64,000 bases of DNA from Thermotoga maritima MSB8 (GCF_000008545.1 NC_000853.1:1192465-1256464); one strand, 5' to 3'; counted from the stretch's first letter, positions 9,367 through 22,558 are shown. Notes: generated from the sequence alone by a model not told the origin. A program made the numbers and translations.

Positions 9367-9569
9367 CTACAGCCCGAACACCCTCCACAGCTTCCACCAC
9401 ACGAGGAGGAAGAAGAACCACCCTGAACGGAGAAGGAAATCTTCCTGTACACTCTTTCCTTCTCCTTTGAGTTACACTTAGGACATCTCACCTCGTCTAT
9501 TTTGCTGTAAGAGGTGAATACCGTGTATTCTTCCCCACACTTTTTACACCTGAACGTGTAAGTGGGCAT
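9363..9569 (-). CDS. FmdB-type small zinc-ribbon protein with Cys/Gly/Ser tail
   Basis: A 68-residue protein. The N-terminal half is an FmdB/CxxC_CXXC_SSSS zinc ribbon ([15 protein letters not shown]) with C8/C11 and C29/C32 as ligands. The C-terminal 20 residues are a low-complexity Ser/Gly/Cys tail with four more cysteines (C57, C61, C64, C67). The family is described as putative regulatory protein and its function is not established. It follows the permease gene by 4 bp, so it is in that transcript. Its stop overlaps that of convergent mgsA by 4 bp, leaving no room for an ordinary terminator. Confidence 0.88.
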   Translation of the reverse strand: MPTYTFRCKKCGEEYTVFTSYSKIDEVRCPKCNSKEKERVYRKISFSVQGGSSSSSCGGSCGGCSGCS

Positions 9570-9573
9570 CGTT

Positions 9574-10539
9574 TCAGCCTCCCATAACGTATTGCTTCCA
9601 GAAGTTTTTCAGGAATATCAGAAACGGAAGCGCAATTAGAACACCACCGAAACTGAAAAGATCGCCGAGAATGAGTATCATGATCAGAATGATGAACCAG
9701 TGAACGTTCAAGGTGTTGCTCTGTATCTTTGGAGCGAGCACCCACATTTCCAGTTGATTTGCCGCGACGAGGATGATCGTTCCTATGAGAAGACCGCTCA
9801 GGCCATGAACGGAAAAGGCGAGCATCAGAAGAGGAATGGCAGATATCACCACCCCAAGATACGGAACGAAATCCGTCACGAAAGCAAGCATTCCTAAAAA
9901 GAACGCACTCGGTATTTTGAAAATGAAAGCACCAAAGCCAACAAACAGACCGACGAATATCGCAACGAGCACCTGACCACCCACGAACCTCTCGAACTCG
10001 GTGTAAGTAGTTTTCAGGAACTCTTTACCGTCACTGGGATTTGTGGGAAACAGGTAGTGTACATTTTCTTTTATGAGTCTCTTCAACGAGGACACGATAA
10101 AGGCCGTGATCACTATGAGTATGGCAGCCGTTATGAAAGAAGGAACGTAGCCTACGATTTTGTTCACAAGCGAGAGTGCCCCTTCTGAGAAGGATGCGCT
10201 GATGCTGCTCAAGATGGAAGACAACCATCCGGGTATGTCGATGTTTTCCAAACCCGATCTTATTCTGTCTATCTCAGAGAAGACCTTCTGGGCTTCTCTT
10301 ACGATCACCGGAAAGAAATTAACAGCCGAGTAGGCTATCGTGAGGAAGACCAGAACGTTCGATATCACGCGAGGAAGAACGCGCGGTTTTTTTATGAATA
10401 CCTCCAAAAATCGCGCAACGTAATCGATAATTATCGAAAGATACAGTCCCATTATCAGAGCGGTTATAATGAAAGGGGAAAGTTTTGCGAGTACTAAAAA
10501 CAGAACAAGATACAGCAGGGCAAAGTGTTTGTTCTTCAA
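9574..10539 (-). CDS. AI-2E transporter family (PerM-like) membrane protein
   Basis: A polytopic membrane protein of 321 residues from a TTG start at 10539, chosen because AAAGGAG lies 8 nt upstream. An open frame continues upstream but would run through the neighbouring divergent gene's promoter. About seven to eight hydrophobic segments are visible. The central PSFITAAILIVITAFIVSSL, the GLFVGFGAFIFKIPSAFFLG block and the C-terminal GDLFSFGGVLIALPFLIF are typical of the AI-2E/PerM family. Members export small molecules or ions; for example some are Na+/H+ antiporters and TqsA exports AI-2. The substrate here is unknown. It is co-transcribed with the zinc-ribbon gene. Confidence 0.88.
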   Translation of the reverse strand: MKNKHFALLYLVLFLVLAKLSPFIITALIMGLYLSIIIDYVARFLEVFIKKPRVLPRVISNVLVFLTIAYSAVNFFPVIVREAQKVFSEIDRIRSGLENIDIPGWLSSILSSISASFSEGALSLVNKIVGYVPSFITAAILIVITAFIVSSLKRLIKENVHYLFPTNPSDGKEFLKTTYTEFERFVGGQVLVAIFVGLFVGFGAFIFKIPSAFFLGMLAFVTDFVPYLGVVISAIPLLMLAFSVHGLSGLLIGTIILVAANQLEMWVLAPKIQSNTLNVHWFIILIMILILGDLFSFGGVLIALPFLIFLKNFWKQYVMGG

Positions 10540-10582
10540 GTTCTTCACTCCTTTCGATACTATTTTAGCAGAGGTGGGACAG

Positions 10583-11593
10583 TTGGAATCGTTGAGGGGG
10601 CTTTTGATTCTGTTCGTTTTAACGGGCCACGCCATCGTGGGGGTGTACAGAGACCTCACTTTTCTCGTTCCACTGCTCAGATTCGTGAGTCCTTCCGTTT
10701 TCGTCTTCGTGTATCTGTTCGGATATTCACAGGGAAGAGTGAAAAAGAATCCTTTGAAGATTCTCCAGAAGGCCTCTTCCTTCTTTCACTTCTATCTCTT
10801 CTGGGCTTCCCTTTCTTTCCTTGCTTATGTGTTGTTAGATGGAGAATATACAAACGTCTGGGTGACAAAGAGGGTTTTCAGCGTTGATGATTCAATACTC
10901 AAAAAATATCTGATCACCATCTTTTCTTTCACAGGATCGTGGCAGTACTATTTCGTACTGGTTGTAATGATTCTGCTGCTGATATCGATTTTCATAAAAG
11001 ATCCGCGGAAGATTCTGCCGTTTTCCTTCGCCGGAGCAGTTGTTAACTCATCCTTCGTGAGTTTCTGGTTCCTCACGAAGAACAGACTCCTTCCTCCCAT
11101 AGAAGGTGCCTTGATCACTTATCTCAATCCCGTTCACTGGCTTTTTCCATTTCTGATGGGATACAAAGACGCTGTCGAGAGAAAGAAGAGAGAACCACGA
11201 AAGCTATCTTTGTTCCTATACGTCTTTCTCTTTGCGATCGGATCTCTGGAGTACTGGAACGCGTACGGAAAGTTCCACACACTTTTGGGAGTCGATCAAT
11301 TTTCCCTCACAGGAGTGCTTCTGGGAATCTACAGTATAGAGGTGTTCACCTGGCTGGCTGAAAAAGTTAATCTGCCTTTTTTGAAAAGGATGGGAAGGTA
11401 TTCTTTCCTTCTCTTCATGATTCACATGCCGTTTCAGTGGATGTTCTACGTGTTCCTCGACTCTTTCGTAGATCTTCCCGAGTGGTGCTGGGTGATCATC
11501 ATGGTGATGTTTTCTTTGATCTTCATGGAGATTCTGCTGAAACTGTCACGGATCCTTCCAAAACCGGTAAGAAAAATAGTCATCGGGGCTTGA
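10583..11593 (+). CDS. Membrane acyltransferase (acyltransferase family 3 type)
   Basis: 336 residues from a TTG at 10583 preceded by GAGGTGGGACAG; the longer open frame upstream overlaps the divergent permease and is unlikely. The N-terminus LESLRGLLILFVLTGHAI has the R-G and H residues of the OafA/acyltransferase-3 family's first helix. About ten hydrophobic segments follow, ending in a long basic tail (LSRILPKPVRKIVIGA). Such enzymes O-acetylate cell-surface glycans or other hydrophobic acceptors across the membrane. The acceptor is unknown. Only 43 bp separate it from the divergent permease start, so the two promoters must reach into each other's 5' ends. Confidence 0.82.
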   Translation: MESLRGLLILFVLTGHAIVGVYRDLTFLVPLLRFVSPSVFVFVYLFGYSQGRVKKNPLKILQKASSFFHFYLFWASLSFLAYVLLDGEYTNVWVTKRVFSVDDSILKKYLITIFSFTGSWQYYFVLVVMILLLISIFIKDPRKILPFSFAGAVVNSSFVSFWFLTKNRLLPPIEGALITYLNPVHWLFPFLMGYKDAVERKKREPRKLSLFLYVFLFAIGSLEYWNAYGKFHTLLGVDQFSLTGVLLGIYSIEVFTWLAEKVNLPFLKRMGRYSFLLFMIHMPFQWMFYVFLDSFVDLPEWCWVIIMVMFSLIFMEILLKLSRILPKPVRKIVIGA

Positions 11594-11641
11594 TATCAAC
11601 CTTTTTTTCAACTTTTTCATTCATTTTACCATCGAGTCCAC

Positions 11642-11670
11642 TTGAAATTCAGGAAGGTATGTAGTACAAT
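11642..11670 (+). promoter_or_regulatory. Promoter of tRNA-Asn
   Basis: TTGAAA at 11642-11647 and TACAAT at 11665-11670 with an ideal 17-bp spacer. Transcription should begin near 11677, about 7 bp before the mature tRNA 5' end. Good match to the housekeeping sigma consensus. Confidence 0.8.
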
Positions 11671-11683
11671 TATCCGTGGAGGT

Positions 11684-11759
11684 TCCGGCGTAGCTCAACC
11701 GGTAGAGCGCCTGGCTGTTAACCAGGTGGTTGCAGGTTCGAGTCCTGCCGCCGGAGCCA
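11684..11759 (+). tRNA. tRNA-Asn (anticodon GTT)
   Basis: Cloverleaf readable by eye. Acceptor arm TCCGGCG (11684-11690) pairs with CGCCGGA (11749-11755), then discriminator G and an encoded CCA (11757-11759). The D-arm is GCTC...GAGC, the anticodon arm CCTGGCTGTTAACCAGG has anticodon GTT, and the T-arm is GCAGGTTCGAGTCCTGC. A T-run (CCATTTTTTTATTTT) follows directly and probably ends transcription. This tRNA forms the left border of the AT-rich segment carrying the KAP NTPase. Confidence 0.97.
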
Positions 11760-12140
11760 TTTTTTTATTTTATACCCTCCTTTTTTGGTATCCTCCACTT
11801 TGGTCACAGTTTTAAATCTTACTGTAGGAGTTGGCAAGATTGATATTTGTTTCAAACTCTTTCTAAGGTATACTTCCAACTTATCCATATATGAAAAATC
11901 AAACTCTATTTTTCGCTTGAAGGTTTGATGATAACGAGACCCTAAACTATTCTAAAACTATGATATCATTTGTGATGATAAATTCCAGCAAGTTAAAAAC
12001 TCTTCTTTTTGACAAGCAAGTGGTTAAACTTATGGAAGTTTTTAGAGAAATGATAAGCCAAGAAGCAGTTACAAAATATTTAAAAATTATTGAAACCAAC
12101 AAATGAGAGTCTGCCGTCGTTTATACAGGGGGGTAAAAGC
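11760..12140. other. AT-rich intergenic segment, left part of islet
   Basis: About 380 bp between tRNA-Asn and the KAP gene, clearly more AT-rich than the genes to the left. After the T-run that ends the tRNA transcript I see no second tRNA, no integrase and no long inverted repeat. A weak 5-bp stem (ATACC...GGTAT) occurs near 11775-11795. A 48-codon frame (11960-12106) is listed separately. No convincing -35/-10 pair for the KAP gene can be singled out because much of the stretch is A/T runs. Confidence 0.6.
11960..12106 (+). CDS. Possible 48-residue small protein upstream of KAP NTPase
   Basis: ATG-to-TGA frame of 49 codons giving a lysine-rich helical peptide (for example VVKLMEVFREMISQEAVTKY). 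It shares the AT-rich composition of the downstream gene and ends 34 bp before that gene's start. No ribosome site is visible before the ATG. An alternative in-frame ATG lies at 11975, and the frame is open a further 13 codons upstream. It could be a small partner of the KAP NTPase, a remnant of a larger gene, or chance. I do not recognise it. Confidence 0.3.
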   Translation: MISFVMINSSKLKTLLFDKQVVKLMEVFREMISQEAVTKYLKIIETNK

Positions 12141-14297
12141 ATGACTGAGAAAAAAATAATTCTTGCAGATGAACCTTTAAAATCTCCAGATCAAGACAAA
12201 CTGGGTTTTGCACCCTTTGCAAAAAGGATTGCTACTGTTATACAAAGTGTACAACTGAGGGAAAGCATAGTTTTTGCAGTATACGGTAAGTGGGGGTCTG
12301 GAAAAACAACTTTTATAAACTTTCTTACTTCTTATCTTAATCACGATAGCTCTATAACTATCGTCAAATTTGATCCTTGGTGGTTTAGTGAAAAAGAAGA
12401 CTTGATTCGACAATTCCTCAGCAACCTACAATTTACCTTAAATAAATCAACAAAGTTTAAAGATATTGCAAAAATGTTGAAACCTTATATAGAAACTCTT
12501 GGAGAGATTCCGAAATTTGGCTGGATTTTTAAAATAGCTAGCAGATTCAAAAAGAATTTGCAAAAAAGCGTTATTGAAACTAAAGAAGAAATCATCAATC
12601 GATTAAAAGAGAAAGACGGAAAAATAGTTGTAATAATAGATGATATAGATAGGCTCACAGCAAAAGAGATAAGAGAGCTTTTTACAATTGTTAAAGCAAT
12701 TGCAGATTTTCCAAATACTGTGTATATTCTTGCCTTTGATAAAGACATAGTGATAAGAGCTTTAGAGAAAGTACAGGAAGGAAAGGGTGAAGATTATTTA
12801 GAGAAAATTATTCAAATTCCCATAGAACTACCCTTAGCTGACAAAACTTCCATTAGAAAAATGTTGTTTGAAGAGCTTGACGCAGTACTGTCTGGAACAT
12901 CAAATGAACTTTTTGACTCCACCTACTGGAGGAATGTATATTGGGATGGAATCGATCCGTTTATTAATACGGTTAGAAATGTTAAAAGATTAATCAATAC
13001 GATAAGAGTAACCTATCCTTCTGTAAAAAATGAGGTTAATGCTGTAGATTTCATTGCTATCGAAACTCTTCGTGTTTTTTGTCCAGAAGTTTATAGTATT
13101 GTAAAAGATTATCCAGACATGTTTTGTGGATATAGTGGTGAAATCTATGATGTTTCACGACGTCACATAGAATTTTTAAAACAATTTCATCAAAATTGGT
13201 TATCTCGCTTAAACTTTCCAGATGATCTTAAAGAAAACATAAAAAACTTACTAAAGAGATTATTTCCTAAATTCGAAAGTGTTTTTGAAAACATCTATTA
13301 TGGACCAGATTGGGAGCGGGAATGGAGGAAAAAGTATAGAATATGCTGTAAAGAAATTTTCCCAAGGTTCTTTATTTTTTCTGTTCCGTCAGATGACTTA
13401 TCGAAACATGAAATGGATTTTATTTTGAGTTCTCTTCATAATAAAGAAGCTCTTATCGAACACTTAAAGCGCCTCGCTACACAAATTCGCTCTGACGGTT
13501 CTACAAGGCTCAGTATATTTTTAGAAAGAATGGAAGACTATGCTTCTGAAATTTCACAAGACTATATTCCAGTTGTTATTGAAGTTTTCTTTACTATAGG
13601 GGATAAACTCATAATCCCAGAAGATGAAAATAAAAGTTTTCTTATTCCTTGGGGAAACGATATTAGAATGGAAAGAATAATTTGGCGTCTTTTAAGGAGA
13701 TACGACAATAACAGTAAAAGATTTGAAGTCTTGAAAAACGCTTTTAAGAATGGACAGGCACTTTTTATGATGGTAAACGTGTTAATATTATTTTGGCAAC
13801 AACATAGAAAATACAGAGATGCCAAAGAATCTGATGCTATTTTACTGGATGAAAATCATTTAAAGACACTACAAGAGATAGTGTTAGACAAAATAAGAAA
13901 GGCGGTAGAAGAAGGCAGTTTGTTAAATACTCCTTCTCTTCCAGTTATTCTACATCAATGGCGAGAATGGGCAAATGAAGATGAAGTGAAGGAATGGGTA
14001 AAGGAAATCGTATTTTCAGATGAAAAACTACCGATATTCCTAACAAAATTTTTACAAAAAACGGTTTCATGGACAGAAACTAGTAGAGCGACTAATATTT
14101 ATTGGCAAATTGATCTAAATTGGTTGAAAGATTTTATAAATCTGGATTTTTTAGAGAAAAGATGCAATGAAATATTATCTAATGACTCGATTATTGGTAC
14201 ATTAGAAGATAAGCAAAAATTAGCCATAAGGCTCTTTTTGAATGAAAAAACTAAGAGTCTAGACAGCTCTACAGAAGAACAGGGGAAAGATGGTTGA
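12141..14297 (+). CDS. KAP-family P-loop NTPase (accessory gene)
   Basis: 718 residues from the ATG at 12141, which has CAGGGGGGTAAAAGC upstream; the in-frame ATG at 12090 has none. The N-terminus has the KAP layout: LADEPLKSPDQDKLGF, Walker A GKWGSGKT (49-56), FDPWWF (78-83), Walker B VVIIDDIDRL (163-172) and a sensor-like strand VYILAFD (194-200). KAP proteins often carry membrane helices between Walker A and B; none is evident here, so it is probably soluble or peripheral. The C-terminal 450 residues are helical and unrecognised. Base composition is much more AT-rich than either flank, which points to horizontal gain. KAP NTPases include the phage-exclusion protein PifA and QatA of the Qat defence system, so antiviral function is an inference worth testing. 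Confidence 0.88.
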   Translation: MTEKKIILADEPLKSPDQDKLGFAPFAKRIATVIQSVQLRESIVFAVYGKWGSGKTTFINFLTSYLNHDSSITIVKFDPWWFSEKEDLIRQFLSNLQFTLNKSTKFKDIAKMLKPYIETLGEIPKFGWIFKIASRFKKNLQKSVIETKEEIINRLKEKDGKIVVIIDDIDRLTAKEIRELFTIVKAIADFPNTVYILAFDKDIVIRALEKVQEGKGEDYLEKIIQIPIELPLADKTSIRKMLFEELDAVLSGTSNELFDSTYWRNVYWDGIDPFINTVRNVKRLINTIRVTYPSVKNEVNAVDFIAIETLRVFCPEVYSIVKDYPDMFCGYSGEIYDVSRRHIEFLKQFHQNWLSRLNFPDDLKENIKNLLKRLFPKFESVFENIYYGPDWEREWRKKYRICCKEIFPRFFIFSVPSDDLSKHEMDFILSSLHNKEALIEHLKRLATQIRSDGSTRLSIFLERMEDYASEISQDYIPVVIEVFFTIGDKLIIPEDENKSFLIPWGNDIRMERIIWRLLRRYDNNSKRFEVLKNAFKNGQALFMMVNVLILFWQQHRKYRDAKESDAILLDENHLKTLQEIVLDKIRKAVEEGSLLNTPSLPVILHQWREWANEDEVKEWVKEIVFSDEKLPIFLTKFLQKTVSWTETSRATNIYWQIDLNWLKDFINLDFLEKRCNEILSNDSIIGTLEDKQKLAIRLFLNEKTKSLDSSTEEQGKDG

Positions 14298-14319
14298 CTT
14301 CAATCCTGGTAGATTTCGA

Positions 14320-14622
14320 TCATTCAATAAGCAAGTATCTTTGAAGGAAACTGTACCATAGGAAAACTCCGACCGTAGAGTTACAAATTATTTCGATATA
14401 ACGGTTTCGATCTGTTAATCTTGCGCTAGCCCAGGGTTTCTGTTCCCTGAACTTACTCATTGCCGTCCACGATTCGATCAGATATCCTTCCACGTTTACA
14501 GTGTAGAAGAAGATGGAGAATATCAAAATGAACAGAGCGGTTGTTACCGCTATAGATGGAAGATAGTGCCTCAAATAAACAAAGATCGCAGATCCCCCCG
14601 AATCTGGAAATACCAACTTCAT
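14320..14622 (-). CDS. Doubtful small membrane protein or gene remnant
   Basis: A 100-codon frame between the KAP gene and galK. It encodes one clear hydrophobic segment (SIAVTTALFILIFSIFFYTV) and a second weaker one near the C-terminus (NSTVGVFLWYSFLQ). The ATG at 14622 lies only about a dozen bases past the galK terminator and lacks a ribosome site. No better internal start is seen. Base composition is intermediate between the islet and the native flank. It may be a real small membrane protein, a truncated remnant left by the insertion event, or spurious. Not recognised. Confidence 0.35.
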   Translation of the reverse strand: MKLVFPDSGGSAIFVYLRHYLPSIAVTTALFILIFSIFFYTVNVEGYLIESWTAMSKFREQKPWASARLTDRNRYIEIICNSTVGVFLWYSFLQRYLLIE

Positions 14623-14626
14623 TTTA

Positions 14627-14653
14627 ACAAAAAAGGGAGCTCATGGCTCCCTT
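14627..14653 (-). terminator. Rho-independent terminator of the gal operon
   Basis: Stem AAGGGAGC / GCTCCCTT (14633-14640 with 14646-14653), loop of 5, followed on the minus strand by TTTTTTGTT. It begins at the galK stop codon itself and ends the long galactan/galactose transcript. Confidence 0.85.
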
Positions 14654-15704
14654 AGATTTTTTGAACACCGTCTGAACTCTCTATCTCGTGGAAGATGAGA
14701 TCTATCCCGAAACGCTTCCTGTAAGACTCCACCAGCTCTTCTTTTATCTTCCCAAAAGCCCCCTTCTTTGAAAGAACGATCACTCCCCCTCCGAATCCGC
14801 CACCGACCATCCTCGCACCGAGGATACCTTCCTTTCCTCTCAAATAATCCACGATGAAATCCGTTTCCTCGCAGGAAACTTCGTACAGGTCTCTGAGACT
14901 CTCGTGAGAAGAAAAGAGCAGTTTTCCAAGGGTTTCAAAATCTCCTTCTTTCAAAGCCTGAACACTTTTCAGGACTCTTTCGTTTTCTTCGAGCACGTGC
15001 TGGGCACGTTTTCTCAGGGTGCCTGAGAGTCTTTCGAGATCTTCTTTTGTCACTTCTCGAAAGCTCTTTTTCTCAAGCGTTTTCAGTACCTCTTCGCACT
15101 CCTGTCTTCTTCTGTTGTACTCCGAAGAGGAGAGCTCGTGTTTAACGTTCGAGTCGACGAGGTTGATCTCGTAACCCTCCAATTTCAGAGGAACGTACTC
15201 GTACTCGAGCGTCATCGTGTCCAGAAAGATCGCGTGGTCTTTCTTTCCAAAAACGGCCGTGAACTGGTCCATGATGCCACACCTGACCCCCACGAACTCC
15301 ACTTCGGCTTCACGAGCGATCTTTACGAGTTCGAGTTTCGGAACGTTGAAACCGAAATATTCTGAAATCGCGTAAGCGGTCGCCACCTCGAGAGCGGCGG
15401 AACTGGAAAGACCCGCTCCTATGGGAAGATTGGAAGAAACGGAGATTTTAACAGGAGACACCCTGTAGCCCCTTTTTTCAAAAGAAGCGATGACTCCAGA
15501 GATGTAATCCGTCCATTTGTTGAGTTTCTCTATCTTTTCCATCTCCACCGTTTCGTTTACGTTTTCTGAGTGGAAGATGAATCTCTCTGAACCTTCTATC
15601 GAGAGAAACACGTATCTATTCACCGCAAACGGCAGAACGTAACCATCGTTGTAGTCGGTGTGCTCCCCGATGATGTTTATTCTTCCTGGTGCCTTCACTT
15701 TCAT
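14652..15704 (-). CDS. galK: Galactokinase
   Basis: 350 residues from the ATG at 15704, which overlaps the galT stop (ATGA). A longer upstream frame exists but lies inside galT. It phosphorylates galactose with ATP to galactose 1-phosphate, the entry step of the Leloir pathway. The GHMP-kinase motifs are complete: N-terminal galactokinase signature GRINIIGEHTDYNDGYVLP, ATP loop PIGAGLSSSAALEVA, catalytic-region VGVRCGIMDQF, and C-terminal RMVGGGFGGGVIVL. Last gene of the operon; the terminator stem starts at its stop codon. Confidence 0.97.
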   Translation of the reverse strand: MKVKAPGRINIIGEHTDYNDGYVLPFAVNRYVFLSIEGSERFIFHSENVNETVEMEKIEKLNKWTDYISGVIASFEKRGYRVSPVKISVSSNLPIGAGLSSSAALEVATAYAISEYFGFNVPKLELVKIAREAEVEFVGVRCGIMDQFTAVFGKKDHAIFLDTMTLEYEYVPLKLEGYEINLVDSNVKHELSSSEYNRRRQECEEVLKTLEKKSFREVTKEDLERLSGTLRKRAQHVLEENERVLKSVQALKEGDFETLGKLLFSSHESLRDLYEVSCEETDFIVDYLRGKEGILGARMVGGGFGGGVIVLSKKGAFGKIKEELVESYRKRFGIDLIFHEIESSDGVQKI

Positions 15705-16657
15705 ATTTCCACCTCCGTCTCTCTGAGTTGTCTCGCTGCTTCTTCGGGAACGACGGGGTTTATGAACGCCCATGTACCCGTCTCGACACTCGCCATCCAC
15801 TTCAGTTTATCTCTGTCTCGCTTCGGTGGGTTGAACTCCACGTGGAAGTGGAAGAAGTGAGACACGTCCTCTTCGTTGAACGGTGCCTGAAAGAACATCA
15901 TCATGTAGGGAAACTCCTGATCGAAGAGTTTGTCGTATTTTGCAGTCACCACCTTGAGAACTTTGGCGAACTCTTTCTTTTCTTCTTTCGAAAACTCCAG
16001 AAGAGTACTCACGTGTCTCTTCGGATAGATGTGCACTTCGTACGGAAAGCGTGCGTAGAAAGGAACGAGAGCGAGGAAATGTTCCGTCTCGTAAACTTTT
16101 CTCTCCTCTCCTTCGCTCTCCAGGACCTCGCAGATGGGGCACTTCCTTTTCTCTTCGTACCATTTTCTCATCGCGCCTATCTTCACTTCTATTCTCTTTG
16201 GAAGGAAGGGGAACGCGTATATCTGACCGTGCGGGTGTGGAAGGGAAGCACCGACTTCCTTTCCGCGGTTTTCGAAAATGAAGATATATTTCACAAAGTC
16301 GTGCTGAGAAAGGTCCCTTGTTCTGTCCACCCACATCTCAACGAGCTTTTCTATCTGCTTCAAAGGCATTCCAGGAAGTGCTGTGTTGTGATCCGAGGTG
16401 TAGACGACCACCTCGCAGACACCGCGGGACTCTTCTTTCCTGAAAGGTCCCTTCTCTTTCCAGTTCACAGGAGGTGGATCTTTTTTCAGAGAAGGATACC
16501 TGTTCTCGAAGGTGACAAGATCGTACTCCTCGGGAAGTTCGAGGCCTCCAACACAGATAGGACACTCCGTCTTCGATGGTTGTACCGGTCTTTTCTGTGT
16601 GGCTGCAGAAACGATCACCCATTCATCTGTGAGCGGATTGTACCTGAGTTCCATCAT
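15701..16657 (-). CDS. galT: Galactose-1-phosphate uridylyltransferase
   Basis: 318 residues. Exchanges UMP between UDP-glucose and galactose 1-phosphate through a uridylyl-histidine intermediate. The active-site HPHGQ is at 141-145, with H143 the nucleophile. Two CPIC pairs (C32/C35 and C173/C176) can bind structural zinc. The start overlaps the alpha-galactosidase stop by 4 bp; two adjacent ATG codons (16657 and 16654) are possible. galE is not in the window, so UDP-galactose must be recycled by an epimerase encoded elsewhere. Confidence 0.96.
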   Translation of the reverse strand: MMELRYNPLTDEWVIVSAATQKRPVQPSKTECPICVGGLELPEEYDLVTFENRYPSLKKDPPPVNWKEKGPFRKEESRGVCEVVVYTSDHNTALPGMPLKQIEKLVEMWVDRTRDLSQHDFVKYIFIFENRGKEVGASLPHPHGQIYAFPFLPKRIEVKIGAMRKWYEEKRKCPICEVLESEGEERKVYETEHFLALVPFYARFPYEVHIYPKRHVSTLLEFSKEEKKEFAKVLKVVTAKYDKLFDQEFPYMMMFFQAPFNEEDVSHFFHFHVEFNPPKRDRDKLKWMASVETGTWAFINPVVPEEAARQLRETEVEI

Positions 16658-18312
16658 TCTCTCTCACCCTCTTCGTAGAAGTAGAAGTTTCTTCCGTCTT
16701 CTCTTTTGACGACTCTTTTTTTCAGGGAGGACTTTCCTTCTTTTTCCAGGTGGTACTCTCTGCTGTTCAGATCGACCACGATCTTGACGTTTCCTGAGAG
16801 AGTGCCAGACGAGACGATCTCGTATCTCAGATCCTCCGACATGATGTTTTGAACCCGTGGTCTTCCACCGAGGAGTTCGAGCGTTTCTTTCAGAACCTTT
16901 TTTCCATGATCTCTGACGAGCGAGAGATCATCGCTTTCTATGATCATGTTGTCGAGCACTCCACACGTGTACGAGTAGAGCTCCTTTTCCTTCTGTGTGA
17001 GATCCGTTTTCTCCTCTCTCAGTATCAGACAGTCGGGGTCGTTCAGCCAGAACCTGTCGTGCATGAAGTACCTCGTTATGGCGTTTCTCAGCGCCCATCT
17101 TGCAGCGGGAGCTCCGTTGTCTTCTATATGTTCTCCCCAGAACGGCGCAGTGTCAGGTCCTATCCTCATCCCGTCGACGCATCCCACTGCGGGAAGAAGG
17201 GGAGAGCCGCATCCGAGGATGAAAGAATCTTCTCCCACCGCTTTTCTGATCGTCTCAATCCCTTTTCTGAACGCCTGAATTGGTGTTATGTTCTTTTTTC
17301 TTTCTCCTGGAACGGCACCCGCGAAGAGAAAGTCGATCTTGAAGTACCTGTAGCCCATCTTTCTCAGAGATGAGAAGAGATCGAAAAGCCAGTTCAGAAC
17401 CTCATCTTTCGAAAGATCGAGGGCGTATATCTTTTTGTTCCAGTTTCTGTAAGCCATCTTCGGCTCTCCGTTTTCCTTCACTACCCAGTCCGGATGTTCG
17501 TTGAATACATCCGAGGTTTCAGAAACACTGAACGGGGCGGTCCATATGCCCGGGATGAAACCGTTTTCCGCTATAACTTTTGCCATCTCTTCCACCGATG
17601 GAAAGTCTCCTCTTGTCACGAGCCAGTCACCTATGTCCTTTTCGTAGGCGTCGTCTATCTGGAAGACCTCGAACGGGAAATTCTTCGCGAGCTTCAGGTT
17701 CTTGAGGGTCTCTTCCCAGGTGAGATCAAGGAAGTAATGGTACCAGCTGCACCATCCAGTGGGTGTGTGTTTTGGAACTCTCGCGTTGTTTTCCATTCCG
17801 ACGAGTTCCGCGTATTTCTCCAGAAGAAGGGGTGTGTTGGGATCCTCGAGTACAACGAGAGGTTCAAGAGGAACAAAGTCGTCGAACTCGACATCGAAAT
17901 ATTCGAGGTATGCCACAAGTTCCCCATCTTCCACAGCGAAGAAAGGATGTGCGATTTTCGAACTCAGAAAACCGTACACTTTTCCTTCTTCAGCCACGAA
18001 ATAGTCGCTCTGGAGGTTCCTTTCAAGTACATCGGGCACCACCGAAGCGGTGTATCTCCAGTTCGGATCTATTTCAGGTGGTTTGAAAGAAAAGGCATCG
18101 ACCACCCTGCACGGTCCCCAGGACTGCCAGTTGTTCACAAGTACCTTTTCCGGTGCTTTCGTTCGAAGAACCTCAAGCCTTCCCGGACTTCCCTTCACCC
18201 TGCCGGAGATCTTCCAGCCAAGGTGTATCTTCTCCACCGCGAACTCAACTGTGAAGTTTTTCTCTTTGAGAACGAATCTTCCCTCTCTGAAGGTCTTTCC
18301 GAATATTTCCAC
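16654..18312 (-). CDS. galA: Alpha-galactosidase, GH36
   Basis: 552 residues from a GTG at 18312, with GAGGTG 7 nt upstream; this equals the known length of the T. maritima enzyme. Hydrolyses terminal alpha-1,6-galactosyl residues from raffinose-type sugars and galactomannan fragments. No signal peptide, so cytoplasmic. Counting from this start, the nucleophile is D327 in [10 protein letters not shown] and the acid/base is in [10 protein letters not shown] (D387 in the characterised enzyme). The barrel motif [10 protein letters not shown] is present. It lies between lacZ and galT, coupled to both, and would release galactose for galKT. It also links this locus to the mannanase locus, since galactomannan needs both enzymes. 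Confidence 0.95.
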
Positions 18313-18317
18313 ACAGA

Positions 18318-22558
<4,241 letters not shown>

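Noticed and set aside
11684-14320. Integrated element with att repeats at tRNA-Asn
   Set aside because: I could not find a second copy of the tRNA 3' end near 14300, and there is no integrase gene, so site-specific integration is not shown.
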